From Alphaproteobacteria bacterium (GTDB lineage Bacteria; Pseudomonadota; Alphaproteobacteria; Reyranellales; Reyranellaceae), in the NCBI GenBank assembly GCA_013290035.1, contig JABCYT010000258.1:1-5811 (forward strand): a DNA stretch of 5,811 nt, in the 5' to 3' direction. A program made the position numbers and the translations under genes. Of this stretch, positions 1-5,425 are shown piece by piece. The notes beneath the pieces are model-generated. The model saw only the letters and a program-made list of their open reading frames with translations. It had not been told where the DNA came from and did no database searches. Numbering within the stretch: position 1 is the first letter of the stretch; each line of letters starts with the position of its first letter.

Positions 1-648
1 GCTCATCGCCTCGTCCTGGTCATGGGTCACCAGGATGGTGGTGAGGCCGAGCTGGCGCTGCAGGCGCTTGACCTCGATCTGCATGTCGAGCCGGAGGTTG
101 CGGTCGAGCGCCGCGAACGGCTCGTCGAGCAGCAGGATGGCGGGTTCCACCACGAGCGCGCGGGCCAGCGCCACCCTCTGCTGCTGCCCGCCCGACAGCT
201 GGCGCGGCAGGCGCTCGCGGAAGCCGGCGAGCTGGACGATGTCGAGGAAGCGCGAGACGCGCGCCTGGATCTCGGCGCCGCGCATGCCGCGCGCGCGCAG
301 GCCATAGGCCACGTTCTCGACCACAGTCATGTGCGGGAACAGGGCGTAGTTCTGGAAGACGATGCCGATGTTGCGCTGGTTGGCCGGCAGATGGTCGACC
401 GGCGCGCCGTCGACCCGCACGCGGCCGGCGGCCTGGCGGACGAAGCCCGCGATCACCCGCAGCAGGGTGGTCTTGCCGCAGCCCGACGGTCCCAGGAGGG
501 CCACCACCTCGCCGGGCTCGATGGCGAGCGTGACGCCGTCGACGGCCAGCGCCTGGCCGTAACGGACGGTCAGATCCTCGACGTCGAGCGTGCGCGCCGC
601 GGGTCGGCCGGTCGCCGCGGATACCGTGTTCCCTGGGGTAGACTGCAC
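1..648 (-). CDS. ABC transporter ATP-binding protein (PotA/FbpC/CysA-type importer ATPase), 3' part outside window
   Basis: This is the nucleotide-binding subunit of an ABC importer; it would hydrolyse ATP on the cytoplasmic face of the inner membrane to drive uptake of a small solute. The 216 visible residues contain a full set of ATPase motifs: Walker A GPSGCGKTT (53-61), Q-loop Q99 in FQNYALFPHMTV, signature LSGGQQQR (151-158), Walker B ILLLDEP (171-177), D-loop ALD (180-182) and H-loop H209 in VTHDQDEAM. The FQNYALFPHMTV and DEPFAALDRNLR wording is typical of the spermidine/putrescine, ferric iron and sulfate importer ATPases. The C-terminal regulatory domain that would help tell these apart lies beyond the window, so the substrate is unknown. 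I chose GTG at 648 because GGAGGAGG (664-657) lies 8 bases upstream; the reading frame stays open back to the gap stop, but the GTG at 666 has no such site. The first 20 residues are a low-complexity extension ahead of the ABC domain. The gene lies 60 bases after gap on the same strand and may be partly co-transcribed with it. Confidence 0.93.
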   Translation of the reverse strand, partial: MQSTPGNTVSAATGRPAARTLDVEDLTVRYGQALAVDGVTLAIEPGEVVALLGPSGCGKTTLLRVIAGFVRQAAGRVRVDGAPVDHLPANQRNIGIVFQNYALFPHMTVVENVAYGLRARGMRGAEIQARVSRFLDIVQLAGFRERLPRQLSGGQQQRVALARALVVEPAILLLDEPFAALDRNLRLDMQIEVKRLQRQLGLTTILVTHDQDEAMS

Positions 649-654
649 GCCGCC

Positions 655-679
655 TGCCTCCTCCACGCGGCAGGAGGCA
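655..679 (-). promoter_or_regulatory. Hairpin that pairs with the ABC gene ribosome binding site
   Basis: Read on the minus strand, TGCCTCCT (679-672) pairs perfectly with AGGAGGCA (662-655) across a 9-base loop, giving an 8-bp stem. The 3' arm overlaps the GGAGGAGG ribosome binding site of the downstream ABC gene. No T-run follows, so it does not look like an intrinsic terminator. A role in lowering translation of the transporter gene compared with gap is an inference. Confidence 0.45.
657..664 (-). promoter_or_regulatory. Shine-Dalgarno sequence of the ABC ATPase gene, within a hairpin
   Basis: On the minus strand GGAGGAGG ends 8 bases before GTG 648 and decides the start of the ABC ATPase. 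Most of it lies in the 3' arm of the hairpin at 655-679, so it would be base-paired in the folded mRNA. Confidence 0.6.
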
Positions 680-688
680 AGGCGCGTG

Positions 689-708
689 CCAAGGCTGTCA
701 AGCCTGGG
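689..708 (-). repeat. Inverted repeat directly after the gap stop codon
   Basis: CCAAGGCT (689-696) and AGCCTGGG (701-708) form an 8-position stem with one mismatch and a 4-base loop. It starts at the base next to the gap TAA (711-709). There is no T-tract, so it may protect the 3' end of gap mRNA or attenuate readthrough into the ABC gene rather than terminate strongly. Its function is not shown by the sequence. Confidence 0.4.
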
Positions 709-1716
709 TTAGCCGAGCTTGCCCATCGCCACGGCGGTGTCGGCCATGCGGTTGGAGAAGCCCCATTCGTTGTCGTACCAGCTCAGGACCCTAACGAATG
801 TGCCTTCCATGACCTTGGTCTGGTCCATGTGGAAGGTCGACGAGTGGGGGTCGTGGTTGAAGTCGATCGACACGTTGGGCGCGTCGGTCCAGCCCAGGAT
901 GCCCTTGAGCTGGTTGGCGGCGGCGAGCTTCACCGCCTTGTTGATCTCGTCCTTGTCAGTCTGGCGCTTGGCGATGAACTTGAAGTCGATCATCGAGACG
1001 TTGGGCGTCGGCACGCGGATCGCCACGCCGTCGAGCTTGCCGTTGAGCTCGGGCAGCACCAGGCCGACCGCCTTGGCCGCGCCGGTCGAGGTCGGGATCA
1101 TCGACATTGCGGCGGCACGGCCGCGGTAGAGGTCCTTGTGCATGGTGTCGAGCGTCGGCTGGTCGCCGGTATAGGCGTGGATCGTGGTCATGAAGCCGTG
1201 CTCGATGCCGACCGCGTCGTTCAGCACCTTGACGATCGGCGCCAGGCAGTTGGTCGTGCACGAGGCGTTGGAGACGATCACGTGATCCTTGGTGAGCTTG
1301 TCGTGGTTGACGCCGTAGACGACCGTGAGGTCGGCATCGTCGGCCGGCGCGGAGACCAGCACGCGCTTGGCGCCGGCGTCGATATGGGTCGTCGCCGCCT
1401 TCTTGGACGTGAAGATGCCCGTGCACTCCAGGGCAATATCGACGCCCAGCGCCTTGTGCGGCAGCTTGGCGGGATCGCGCTCGGCCGTGACCTTCATCTT
1501 GCCGCGGCCGACATCGATCGTGTCGCCGTCGACCTTGACCTCGCCGTTGAACCGGCCGTGCACCGAATCGAAGCGGAACAGGTGGGCATTGGTCTCGACC
1601 GGCCCGAGATCGTTGATCGAGACGACCTCGATGTCCTTGCGGCCCGATTCCATGATCGCCCGCATGACGTTGCGGCCGATGCGCCCGAAGCCGTTGATTG
1701 CCACCCGAACTGCCAT
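709..1716 (-). CDS. gap: Type I glyceraldehyde-3-phosphate dehydrogenase
   Basis: The enzyme catalyses the reversible oxidative phosphorylation of glyceraldehyde 3-phosphate to 1,3-bisphosphoglycerate with NAD(P), a cytoplasmic step of glycolysis, gluconeogenesis and the Calvin cycle. The 335 residues match the family's usual length. The N-terminal Rossmann domain opens with INGFGRIGR (7-15). The active site is SNASCTTNC with catalytic Cys153, and the partner base is His180 in [18 protein letters not shown] (210-217) and the C-terminal [12 protein letters not shown] (313-324) are further family signatures. Asp36 in INDL is the residue that normally favours NAD over NADP. Thr191-Met192 occupy the positions of the second cofactor-selecting pair (Leu187-Pro188 in the Bacillus enzyme), so cofactor preference cannot be fixed from sequence. 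ATG 1716 is preceded by GGAGGA (1726-1721). Only 11 bases separate it from the tkt stop, so tkt and gap form an operon. Confidence 0.98.
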   Translation of the reverse strand: MAVRVAINGFGRIGRNVMRAIMESGRKDIEVVSINDLGPVETNAHLFRFDSVHGRFNGEVKVDGDTIDVGRGKMKVTAERDPAKLPHKALGVDIALECTGIFTSKKAATTHIDAGAKRVLVSAPADDADLTVVYGVNHDKLTKDHVIVSNASCTTNCLAPIVKVLNDAVGIEHGFMTTIHAYTGDQPTLDTMHKDLYRGRAAAMSMIPTSTGAAKAVGLVLPELNGKLDGVAIRVPTPNVSMIDFKFIAKRQTDKDEINKAVKLAAANQLKGILGWTDAPNVSIDFNHDPHSSTFHMDQTKVMEGTFVRVLSWYDNEWGFSNRMADTAVAMGKLG

Positions 1717-1720
1717 GTCT

Positions 1721-1726
1721 TCCTCC
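1721..1726 (-). promoter_or_regulatory. Shine-Dalgarno sequence of gap
   Basis: On the minus strand GGAGGA stands 4 bases before ATG 1716, entirely within the 11 bases between the tkt stop and the gap start. It confirms the gap start and suggests that gap is translated from a tkt-gap mRNA. Confidence 0.75.
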
Positions 1727-1727
1727 G

Positions 1728-3716
1728 TTAGGCCCTGAGCTGGCGCGCCGCGTCGGCAATCGCCTCAGCCGTGATTCCGAAATGTTTATATAGGTCGGCG
1801 GCCTTGGCGGAAGCGCCAAAGCCCTTCATGCCGACAAAGGTGCCCCGCGTTCCCAGCCAGCGCTCCCAGCCGAAGCCGCCGGCCGCTTCGCAGGCGACCC
1901 TGATCGTGTCGTCGCCGCCCAGAACCTGCCGCCGATAGGCTTCATCCTGCACAGCGAACAGCTCCCAGGACGGCATGGACACGACCGCGGCCGAAATGCC
2001 GTCCTCGGCCAGAAGATCGCGCGCTGCGACAGCGAGATAGACTTCCGAGCCGGAGGCGATCAGGCGGACCGCGGCCGAGGCATCGCCTGCCAGGAGGTAG
2101 GCCCCGCGGGTGCACAGGTTGCCTTCGCCGGCGTCGCGCAGCGTCGGCAGATTCTGGCGCGTGAGCGCGATCACGCTGGGCCTGTTCTTCGACTCGAGTG
2201 CGATCTGCCAGCACTCCGCCGTCTCGATGGCGTCGGCCGGACGCAGGACCTGCAGGCCGGGAATGGCGCGCAGCGCCGCCAAGTGCTCGACCGGCTGGTG
2301 CGTCGGCCCATCTTCGCCCAGCCCGATCGAATCGTGGGTCATCACGTAGATGACCCGAAGGCCCATCAACGCCGCCAGCCGGATCGAGGGCCGGCAATAG
2401 TCGGTAAACACCAGGAAGGTGCCGCCGTAGGGCACCACGCCGCCATGCAGTGCCATGCCGTTCATGGCGGCCGCCATGGCGTGCTCGCGGATGCCGTAGT
2501 GGATATAGCGGCCGGCCGGGTTGGCGCGAGTCATCTCCTTCAGCGTCGCCGTCTTGGTATTGTTCGAGCCGGTGAGATCGGCCGAGCCGCCCACCATATC
2601 GGGCAAAACCGGATTGATGACCTCGAGCGCCTCCTGGCTCGACTTGCGCGTGGCCCAACTGGGCTTCTCGACGGCAACCTTGGCCTTGAAGGCCACGATC
2701 GCCTCGCCGACGGCCGCCGGGAGATCGCCTTTCAGGCGGCGGTCGAACTCGGCGCGGTCGGCGTCGGCCATGGCGGCGTGGCGCTTGGTCCATTTGCGCC
2801 GCGCCGACTTCCCGCGCGCCCCGATCTTGCGCCAGGCCGAAAAGATCGGCTCGGGAATGTCGAACGGGGGATAGCTCCAGCCGAGCTTCTGGCGGGCGCC
2901 TAAAACCTCGTCCTTGCCGAGCGGCGAGCCGTGGGTGGCGGCGGTACCGGCCTTGGTCGGCGCGCCGTAGCCGATCACCGTCTTGCAGGCGATCAGCGAG
3001 GGCTTGTCGGTGACATTGCGCGCCTTGCGGATGGCGCGCGTCACGGCGTCAGGGTCGAGGCCGTCGACCGCCTGCACGTGCCAACCGGCGGCGGCGAAGC
3101 GCTTCTTGTGATCCTCCGAGGTACTGAGCGAGGTCGGCCCGTCGATCGAGATGCCGTTGTCGTCGAACAGCACGATCAGGCGGCCGAGCCCGAGATGGCC
3201 GGCCAGCGTGATCGCCTCCTGGCCGATGCCCTCCATCAGGCAGCCGTCGCCGCAGATGACATAAGTGTAGTGATCGACGATGTCGCGGCCGAAGCGTTCG
3301 GCGAGCAGGCGCTCGGCGAGCGCGAAGCCCACCGAGTTGCCGAGGCCCTGGCCGAGCGGGCCGGTCGTGGTCTCGATGCCGCGGGCGTGGCCGTGTTCGG
3401 GGTGGCCTGCGGTGCGGCTGCCGAGCTGGCGAAAATGCTTCAGCTCGTCGAGCGTCATGTCGGCGTAGCCGGTGAGATGCAGCAGCGAATAGAGTAGCAT
3501 CGAGCCATGGCCGGCCGACAGGATGAAGCGGTCGCGGTCGGGCCAGTGGGGCTCCGAGGCATCGAACTTCAGGAACTTCGTGAACAGGACCGTGGCGACG
3601 TCGGCCATGCCCATCGGCATGCCAGGATGACCGGAGTCGGCCTGCTGCACGGCGTCCATGGCGAGGGCCCTGATGGCGTTCGCCATGTCGCGGCGGGCAA
3701 CGATTTGTTCGGTCAT
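1728..3716 (-). CDS. tkt: Transketolase
   Basis: This thiamine-diphosphate enzyme transfers two-carbon ketol units between sugar phosphates in the pentose phosphate pathway and, if present, the Calvin cycle. From ATG 3716 it has 662 residues, close to the E. coli enzyme. In order: SGHPGMPMG with His30, GHGSM with His70, GPLGQG (119-124), the cofactor motif from GDG (156-158) to DN (186-187), His262 in THGSPLG, Glu411 in GIREHAM, and His461, Asp469 and His473 in [15 protein letters not shown], then Arg520 in LTRQN. Glu411, Asp469, His473 and Arg520 fall at the same numbers as in E. coli TktA, which supports this start. The C-terminal domain (about 540-660) is complete. The frame stays open further upstream to 3785, but that stretch has no family similarity that I can see. 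No clear Shine-Dalgarno precedes ATG 3716. It is the first gene of the tkt-gap operon and ends in TAA at 1730-1728. Confidence 0.97.
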   Translation of the reverse strand: MTEQIVARRDMANAIRALAMDAVQQADSGHPGMPMGMADVATVLFTKFLKFDASEPHWPDRDRFILSAGHGSMLLYSLLHLTGYADMTLDELKHFRQLGSRTAGHPEHGHARGIETTTGPLGQGLGNSVGFALAERLLAERFGRDIVDHYTYVICGDGCLMEGIGQEAITLAGHLGLGRLIVLFDDNGISIDGPTSLSTSEDHKKRFAAAGWHVQAVDGLDPDAVTRAIRKARNVTDKPSLIACKTVIGYGAPTKAGTAATHGSPLGKDEVLGARQKLGWSYPPFDIPEPIFSAWRKIGARGKSARRKWTKRHAAMADADRAEFDRRLKGDLPAAVGEAIVAFKAKVAVEKPSWATRKSSQEALEVINPVLPDMVGGSADLTGSNNTKTATLKEMTRANPAGRYIHYGIREHAMAAAMNGMALHGGVVPYGGTFLVFTDYCRPSIRLAALMGLRVIYVMTHDSIGLGEDGPTHQPVEHLAALRAIPGLQVLRPADAIETAECWQIALESKNRPSVIALTRQNLPTLRDAGEGNLCTRGAYLLAGDASAAVRLIASGSEVYLAVAARDLLAEDGISAAVVSMPSWELFAVQDEAYRRQVLGGDDTIRVACEAAGGFGWERWLGTRGTFVGMKGFGASAKAADLYKHFGITAEAIADAARQLRA

Positions 3717-3756
3717 TTGGTGCTGGCGCCGTACGGTTTTTTGAAAGGCGGCGCGC

Positions 3757-3785
3757 AACATGCCGACCACACTTTGGCGCGTCAA
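3757..3785 (-). promoter_or_regulatory. Candidate sigma70 promoter of tkt-gap
   Basis: On the minus strand TTGACG (3785-3780) is followed by a 17-base spacer and CATGTT (3762-3757). The -35 box matches the consensus at five of six positions, but the -10 box only at three. Transcription would start near 3750 and give a leader of about 35 bases before ATG 3716. This is a prediction from spacing and box sequence only. Confidence 0.35.
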
Positions 3786-3837
3786 TGCGCAAAACCGGAA
3801 GCGCGACCAACATCTAGCGGGCCACTATGCTCCACAG

Positions 3838-3853
3838 GGCCAACATGTTGACC
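3838..3853. repeat. 16-base imperfect palindrome, possible operator
   Basis: GGCCAACATGTTGACC has a perfect 10-base core, CAACATGTTG (3841-3850), and two more matching pairs outside one mismatch. Its right half is the -35 box of the rightward promoter, so a dimeric regulator bound here would be placed to block or modulate that promoter. I cannot name the regulator. Confidence 0.35.
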
Positions 3854-3876
3854 GCTCCCGGGTGCGAACTTATCCT
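3848..3876 (+). promoter_or_regulatory. Candidate sigma70 promoter of the coiled-coil gene and zapA
   Basis: TTGACC (3848-3853), a 17-base spacer and TATCCT (3871-3876) match the sigma70 consensus at five and four positions. The expected start point, about 7 bases beyond the -10 box, falls on or next to ATG 3883. The first gene would therefore be leaderless, or would use ATG 3934 with a leader of about 50 bases. Confidence 0.5.
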
Positions 3877-3882
3877 TCCGCG

Positions 3883-4167
3883 ATGGAGCAGATGCAGCCG
3901 GGAGACGACCTGCCATCCGCCGCCGGGGGAGCGATGTCCAAGGCAGCCAGTGCGAAGGACCGCGTGGACGATGCGCTCAGCCGGCTGGAATCGATGGTGG
4001 AAGAGCGTCTGCGCGCTGAATCGGCGCGCGCTGACGAAATGGCCAAGCGCCTCAACAAGCTCGAGCGTCAGCACGACGACCTGAAAAAAGTCGCGATAGA
4101 GGTCGAGGGTCGGCTGGAGCGGGCAATGGAATACATCCGCTCGCTGCTGGCGGCCGATCAGCAGTAA
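3883..4167 (+). CDS. Small coiled-coil protein, DUF4164-like, probable ZapA partner (ZauP-like)
   Basis: The product is a small charged protein, almost all helix: 94 residues from ATG 3883, or 77 from ATG 3934. An unbroken heptad pattern runs through Met53, Leu57, Leu60, Leu67, Val74, Leu78, Ile85 and Leu88, which predicts a coiled coil. The C-terminal EYIRSLLAADQQ resembles the end of alphaproteobacterial DUF4164 proteins. The first 27 residues are polar, rich in Pro, Gly and Ala, and probably disordered. There is no signal peptide or membrane segment. In Caulobacter a coiled-coil protein encoded just upstream of zapA, ZauP, works with ZapA to focus the FtsZ ring; position and coiled-coil character make this its likely counterpart, which is inference. 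The start is uncertain. ATG 3883 has no Shine-Dalgarno but lies at the predicted transcription start and its codons look coding. ATG 3934 is preceded by GGGGGAG (3925-3931). The frame opens further upstream at 3760, but those codons lie in the promoter region and are unlikely to be translated. Confidence 0.8.
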   Translation: MEQMQPGDDLPSAAGGAMSKAASAKDRVDDALSRLESMVEERLRAESARADEMAKRLNKLERQHDDLKKVAIEVEGRLERAMEYIRSLLAADQQ

Positions 4168-4260
4168 CCAGTCCACCGCTGCCGCCAACGTAGAGAGGTG
4201 CTTCGACCGGCACGACGTGTCAGACTGCAAATCCCCTCAAACGCCGATAAGGCGCAATAA

Positions 4261-4266
4261 AAGGAG
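4261..4266 (+). promoter_or_regulatory. Shine-Dalgarno sequence of zapA
   Basis: AAGGAG stands 9 bases before ATG 4276 and fixes the zapA start. A small CGCC-GATAA-GGCG hairpin (4242-4254) lies just upstream and leaves the site free. The rest of the 108-base spacer after the coiled-coil gene shows no convincing promoter or terminator, so co-transcription of the two genes is likely. Confidence 0.7.
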
Positions 4267-4275
4267 TAGCGGAAA

Positions 4276-4608
4276 ATGCCGCTGGTATCGATTCAGATCG
4301 CCAATCGCACCTATGAACTCACCTGCGGTGACGGCGAGGAAGAGCGGGTCCAGGAACTGGCCGCCTATGTCGACGAGAAGGTCGGCGAATTGCGCAAGCA
4401 GCTCCCGGGCGCCCCTGAAATCAAGCTGATGGTCTTCGCCTCGCTGATCCTGGCCGATGAGAGCCGCGAGGCGCGCGGCATGGCCAAGGCGGCGGAGAGC
4501 GCGCGGGCGAGCGCCACCGACAGCGCCGAGACGCTGGCGACGGCGCTCGAGGACCTGATCACCTCGCGCGTCGACAAGATGAGCAAGAAGGTCAGCGGCG
4601 CGGCCTGA
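4276..4608 (+). CDS. zapA: Cell division protein ZapA
   Basis: ZapA is a cytoplasmic FtsZ-binding protein that forms dimers and tetramers and cross-links FtsZ protofilaments at midcell. The 110 residues fit the family. The N-terminal globular domain carries the two-strand segment VSIQIANRTYELTCGDGEEE (4-23), followed by the helix RVQELAAYVDEKVGEL (24-39). A second helix, LMVFASLILADE (51-62), leads into a long Ala/Glu/Ser/Lys-rich helix (about 63-105) that would form the tetrameric coiled coil. It sits 108 bases downstream of the small coiled-coil gene and upstream of the 6S RNA and cyclo-ligase genes, an order also found in gammaproteobacteria (zapA-ssrS-ygfA). The start is fixed by AAGGAG at 4261-4266, and the gene ends in TGA at 4606-4608. 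Confidence 0.95.
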   Translation: MPLVSIQIANRTYELTCGDGEEERVQELAAYVDEKVGELRKQLPGAPEIKLMVFASLILADESREARGMAKAAESARASATDSAETLATALEDLITSRVDKMSKKVSGAA

Positions 4609-4636
4609 AGCGCCGGTCCATCGCGCATTGCGGCGC

Positions 4637-4675
4637 CCGCCCGGAGTGCCTAGATTAGGCGCGGGGCGGATTTCT
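4637..4675 (+). terminator. Possible terminator after zapA
   Basis: CCGCCC (4637-4642) pairs with GGGCGG (4664-4669). Inside that, after a small internal loop, GCCTA (4648-4652) pairs with TAGGC (4656-4660) over a 3-base loop. The tail ATTTCT (4670-4675) holds only four T residues. The structure is well placed to separate zapA transcription from the 6S promoter, but the weak T-tract makes termination efficiency uncertain. Confidence 0.4.
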
Positions 4676-4686
4676 GCGCGGCGCGT

Positions 4687-4701
4687 GGTTTTGCTAAAAC
4701 C
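4687..4701 (+). promoter_or_regulatory. Inverted repeat over the putative 6S RNA -10 box
   Basis: GGTTTTGCTAAAACC is a perfect inverted repeat of 6 bp arms around GCT. It contains TGCTAAAAC (4692-4700), which reads as an extended -10 element (TGN followed by TAAAAC). The -35 position (about 4671-4677, TTTCTGC) is weak. The expected start is near 4707, at the beginning of the 6S-like sequence. Confidence 0.35.
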
Positions 4702-4703
4702 CC

Positions 4704-4835
4704 GGGGCCAATAAGATCTCCTGGGAACTGTTCCTGGCCTTGACCGTGGTCTTGGCTACACGGTGCCCACCTGCTTACGCAGGCCTTGGAGGTTCTACGA
4801 GCCACGGCCCATCGTGGAGCCGCCCCACCTTGCTT
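4704..4835 (+). ncRNA. ssrS: 6S RNA (SsrS), approximate ends
   Basis: 6S RNA folds into a long, bulged hairpin that resembles an open promoter; it binds the sigma70 RNA polymerase holoenzyme and lowers transcription in stationary phase. The 238 bases between zapA and the cyclo-ligase gene hold no coding sequence, and this is the conserved place of ssrS in proteobacteria. The sequence is strongly structured. GGGGC (4704-4708) can pair with GCCCC (4822-4826) as a closing stem, and GATCTCC (4715-4721) with GGAGGTT (4788-4794, including G-U pairs). CCTGC-TTAC-GCAGG (4770-4783) and CCACGG-CCCA-TCGTGG (4802-4817) form local hairpins. The run GGTGCCCACCTGCTTACGCAGG (4763-4784 region) followed by CCACGG and ATCGTGG agrees with my recollection of alphaproteobacterial 6S RNAs. 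At about 130 nt it is shorter than the 184-nt E. coli RNA, and both ends are estimates. Confidence 0.72.
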
Positions 4836-4846
4836 CTCCCGCCGGC

Positions 4847-5422
4847 ATGGCCCTGATTGACGACAAGCGCACGCTGCGCAGCGCCATGCTCGCCTGGCGG
4901 GGCGCGCTGGCGGAGGATGAACGCCGCGCCGCCGCCGGCGGCCTGCTCGCCGCCTGGCGGCGCGAGACGCCCTTCGAGACCCCGGCGGTCGTGTCGGGTT
5001 TCTGGCCGATCAAGGAAGAGATCGACATCCGGCCGCTCATGATCGAGCTGTTCAATTCAGGTTGTCAGATGGCTTTGCCGGTCGTGCAGGGGCGCGGCAA
5101 ACCCCTGCTGTTTCGCGCCTGGCGCCCCGGCGATCCCCTCGAGGCTGGCGTGTTCGGCACCCTGCAGCCCTCGGCACGACGCGAGACCGTGGAGCCCGAT
5201 GCTTTGCTGGTGCCGCTGCTGGCCTGCGACGAGGCGGGCTGGCGGCTGGGCTATGGCGGCGGTTTCTACGACCGTACGCTCAAAGGCCTGCGCGCGCGGC
5301 GCCAGGTGACGGCGGTCGGCGTCGGCTTCGATCCTCAGCTCGTGCCCGAAGTGCCGCACGGTCCGGACGATCAGCCACTCGATTGGCTGTTGACCGACCG
5401 GCGTGCTTGCGCCTTTGTCTAG
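4847..5422 (+). CDS. fau: 5-formyltetrahydrofolate cyclo-ligase (5,10-methenyltetrahydrofolate synthetase)
   Basis: The enzyme uses ATP to convert 5-formyltetrahydrofolate to 5,10-methenyltetrahydrofolate and so returns this stored folate to one-carbon metabolism in the cytoplasm. From ATG 4847 it has 191 residues, typical of the family. Visible signatures are the N-terminal helix KRTLRSAMLAWRG (7-19), the EEIDIRPL segment (57-64), ALPVV (76-80), FR.W.PGDPLE (89-99), and the nucleotide/phosphate-binding loop RLGYGGGFYDR (133-143). The C-terminal VPHGPDDQPLDWLLTDR (169-185) matches the family end. The frame remains open upstream to 4763 and includes an in-frame GTG at 4814, but those codons lie inside the 6S RNA and encode no family sequence, so ATG 4847 is preferred. 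It has no recognisable Shine-Dalgarno. The gene is probably expressed by readthrough from ssrS, as for ygfA in E. coli, and lies 3 bases ahead of the next gene. Confidence 0.93.
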   Translation: MALIDDKRTLRSAMLAWRGALAEDERRAAAGGLLAAWRRETPFETPAVVSGFWPIKEEIDIRPLMIELFNSGCQMALPVVQGRGKPLLFRAWRPGDPLEAGVFGTLQPSARRETVEPDALLVPLLACDEAGWRLGYGGGFYDRTLKGLRARRQVTAVGVGFDPQLVPEVPHGPDDQPLDWLLTDRRACAFV

Positions 5423-5425
5423 CGC

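Noticed and set aside
22..1731. A 569-codon open frame on the plus strand opposite gap and the ABC ATPase
   Set aside because: It is a shadow of high-GC codon use on the other strand. Its product is rich in His, Arg, Asp and Val with no recognisable domain, and both minus-strand genes are certain.
3719..3742. GC-rich stretch followed by six T residues (3737-3742) on the plus strand as a terminator
   Set aside because: The only possible stem has a 2-base loop, and no plus-strand gene lies upstream to terminate.
3717..3785. N-terminal extension of transketolase up to the TTG at 3785 or ATG at 3761
   Set aside because: The extra residues do not resemble transketolase N-termini, overlap the promoter candidate, and would shift the active-site numbering from the E. 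coli match given by ATG 3716.
956..3813. Several other long open frames overlapping gap and tkt in alternative frames (for example 956-1819 minus, 1942-2793 minus, 2283-2903 plus, 2931-3497 plus)
   Set aside because: They are Arg/Pro- or His/Asp-rich shadow translations without motifs, fully inside confident genes.
4202..4230. TTCGAC and downstream AT-richer bases as a promoter for zapA
   Set aside because: No -10-like hexamer stands at 16-18 bases; the match is too weak to list.
4365..4628. Minus-strand open frame opposite zapA
   Set aside because: An Ala/Ser/Arg-rich shadow with no ribosome binding site or motif; zapA is certain on the other strand.
4763..4846. Upstream extension of the cyclo-ligase frame, including GTG 4814
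   Set aside because: The codons lie within the structured 6S RNA sequence and do not encode family-like residues.
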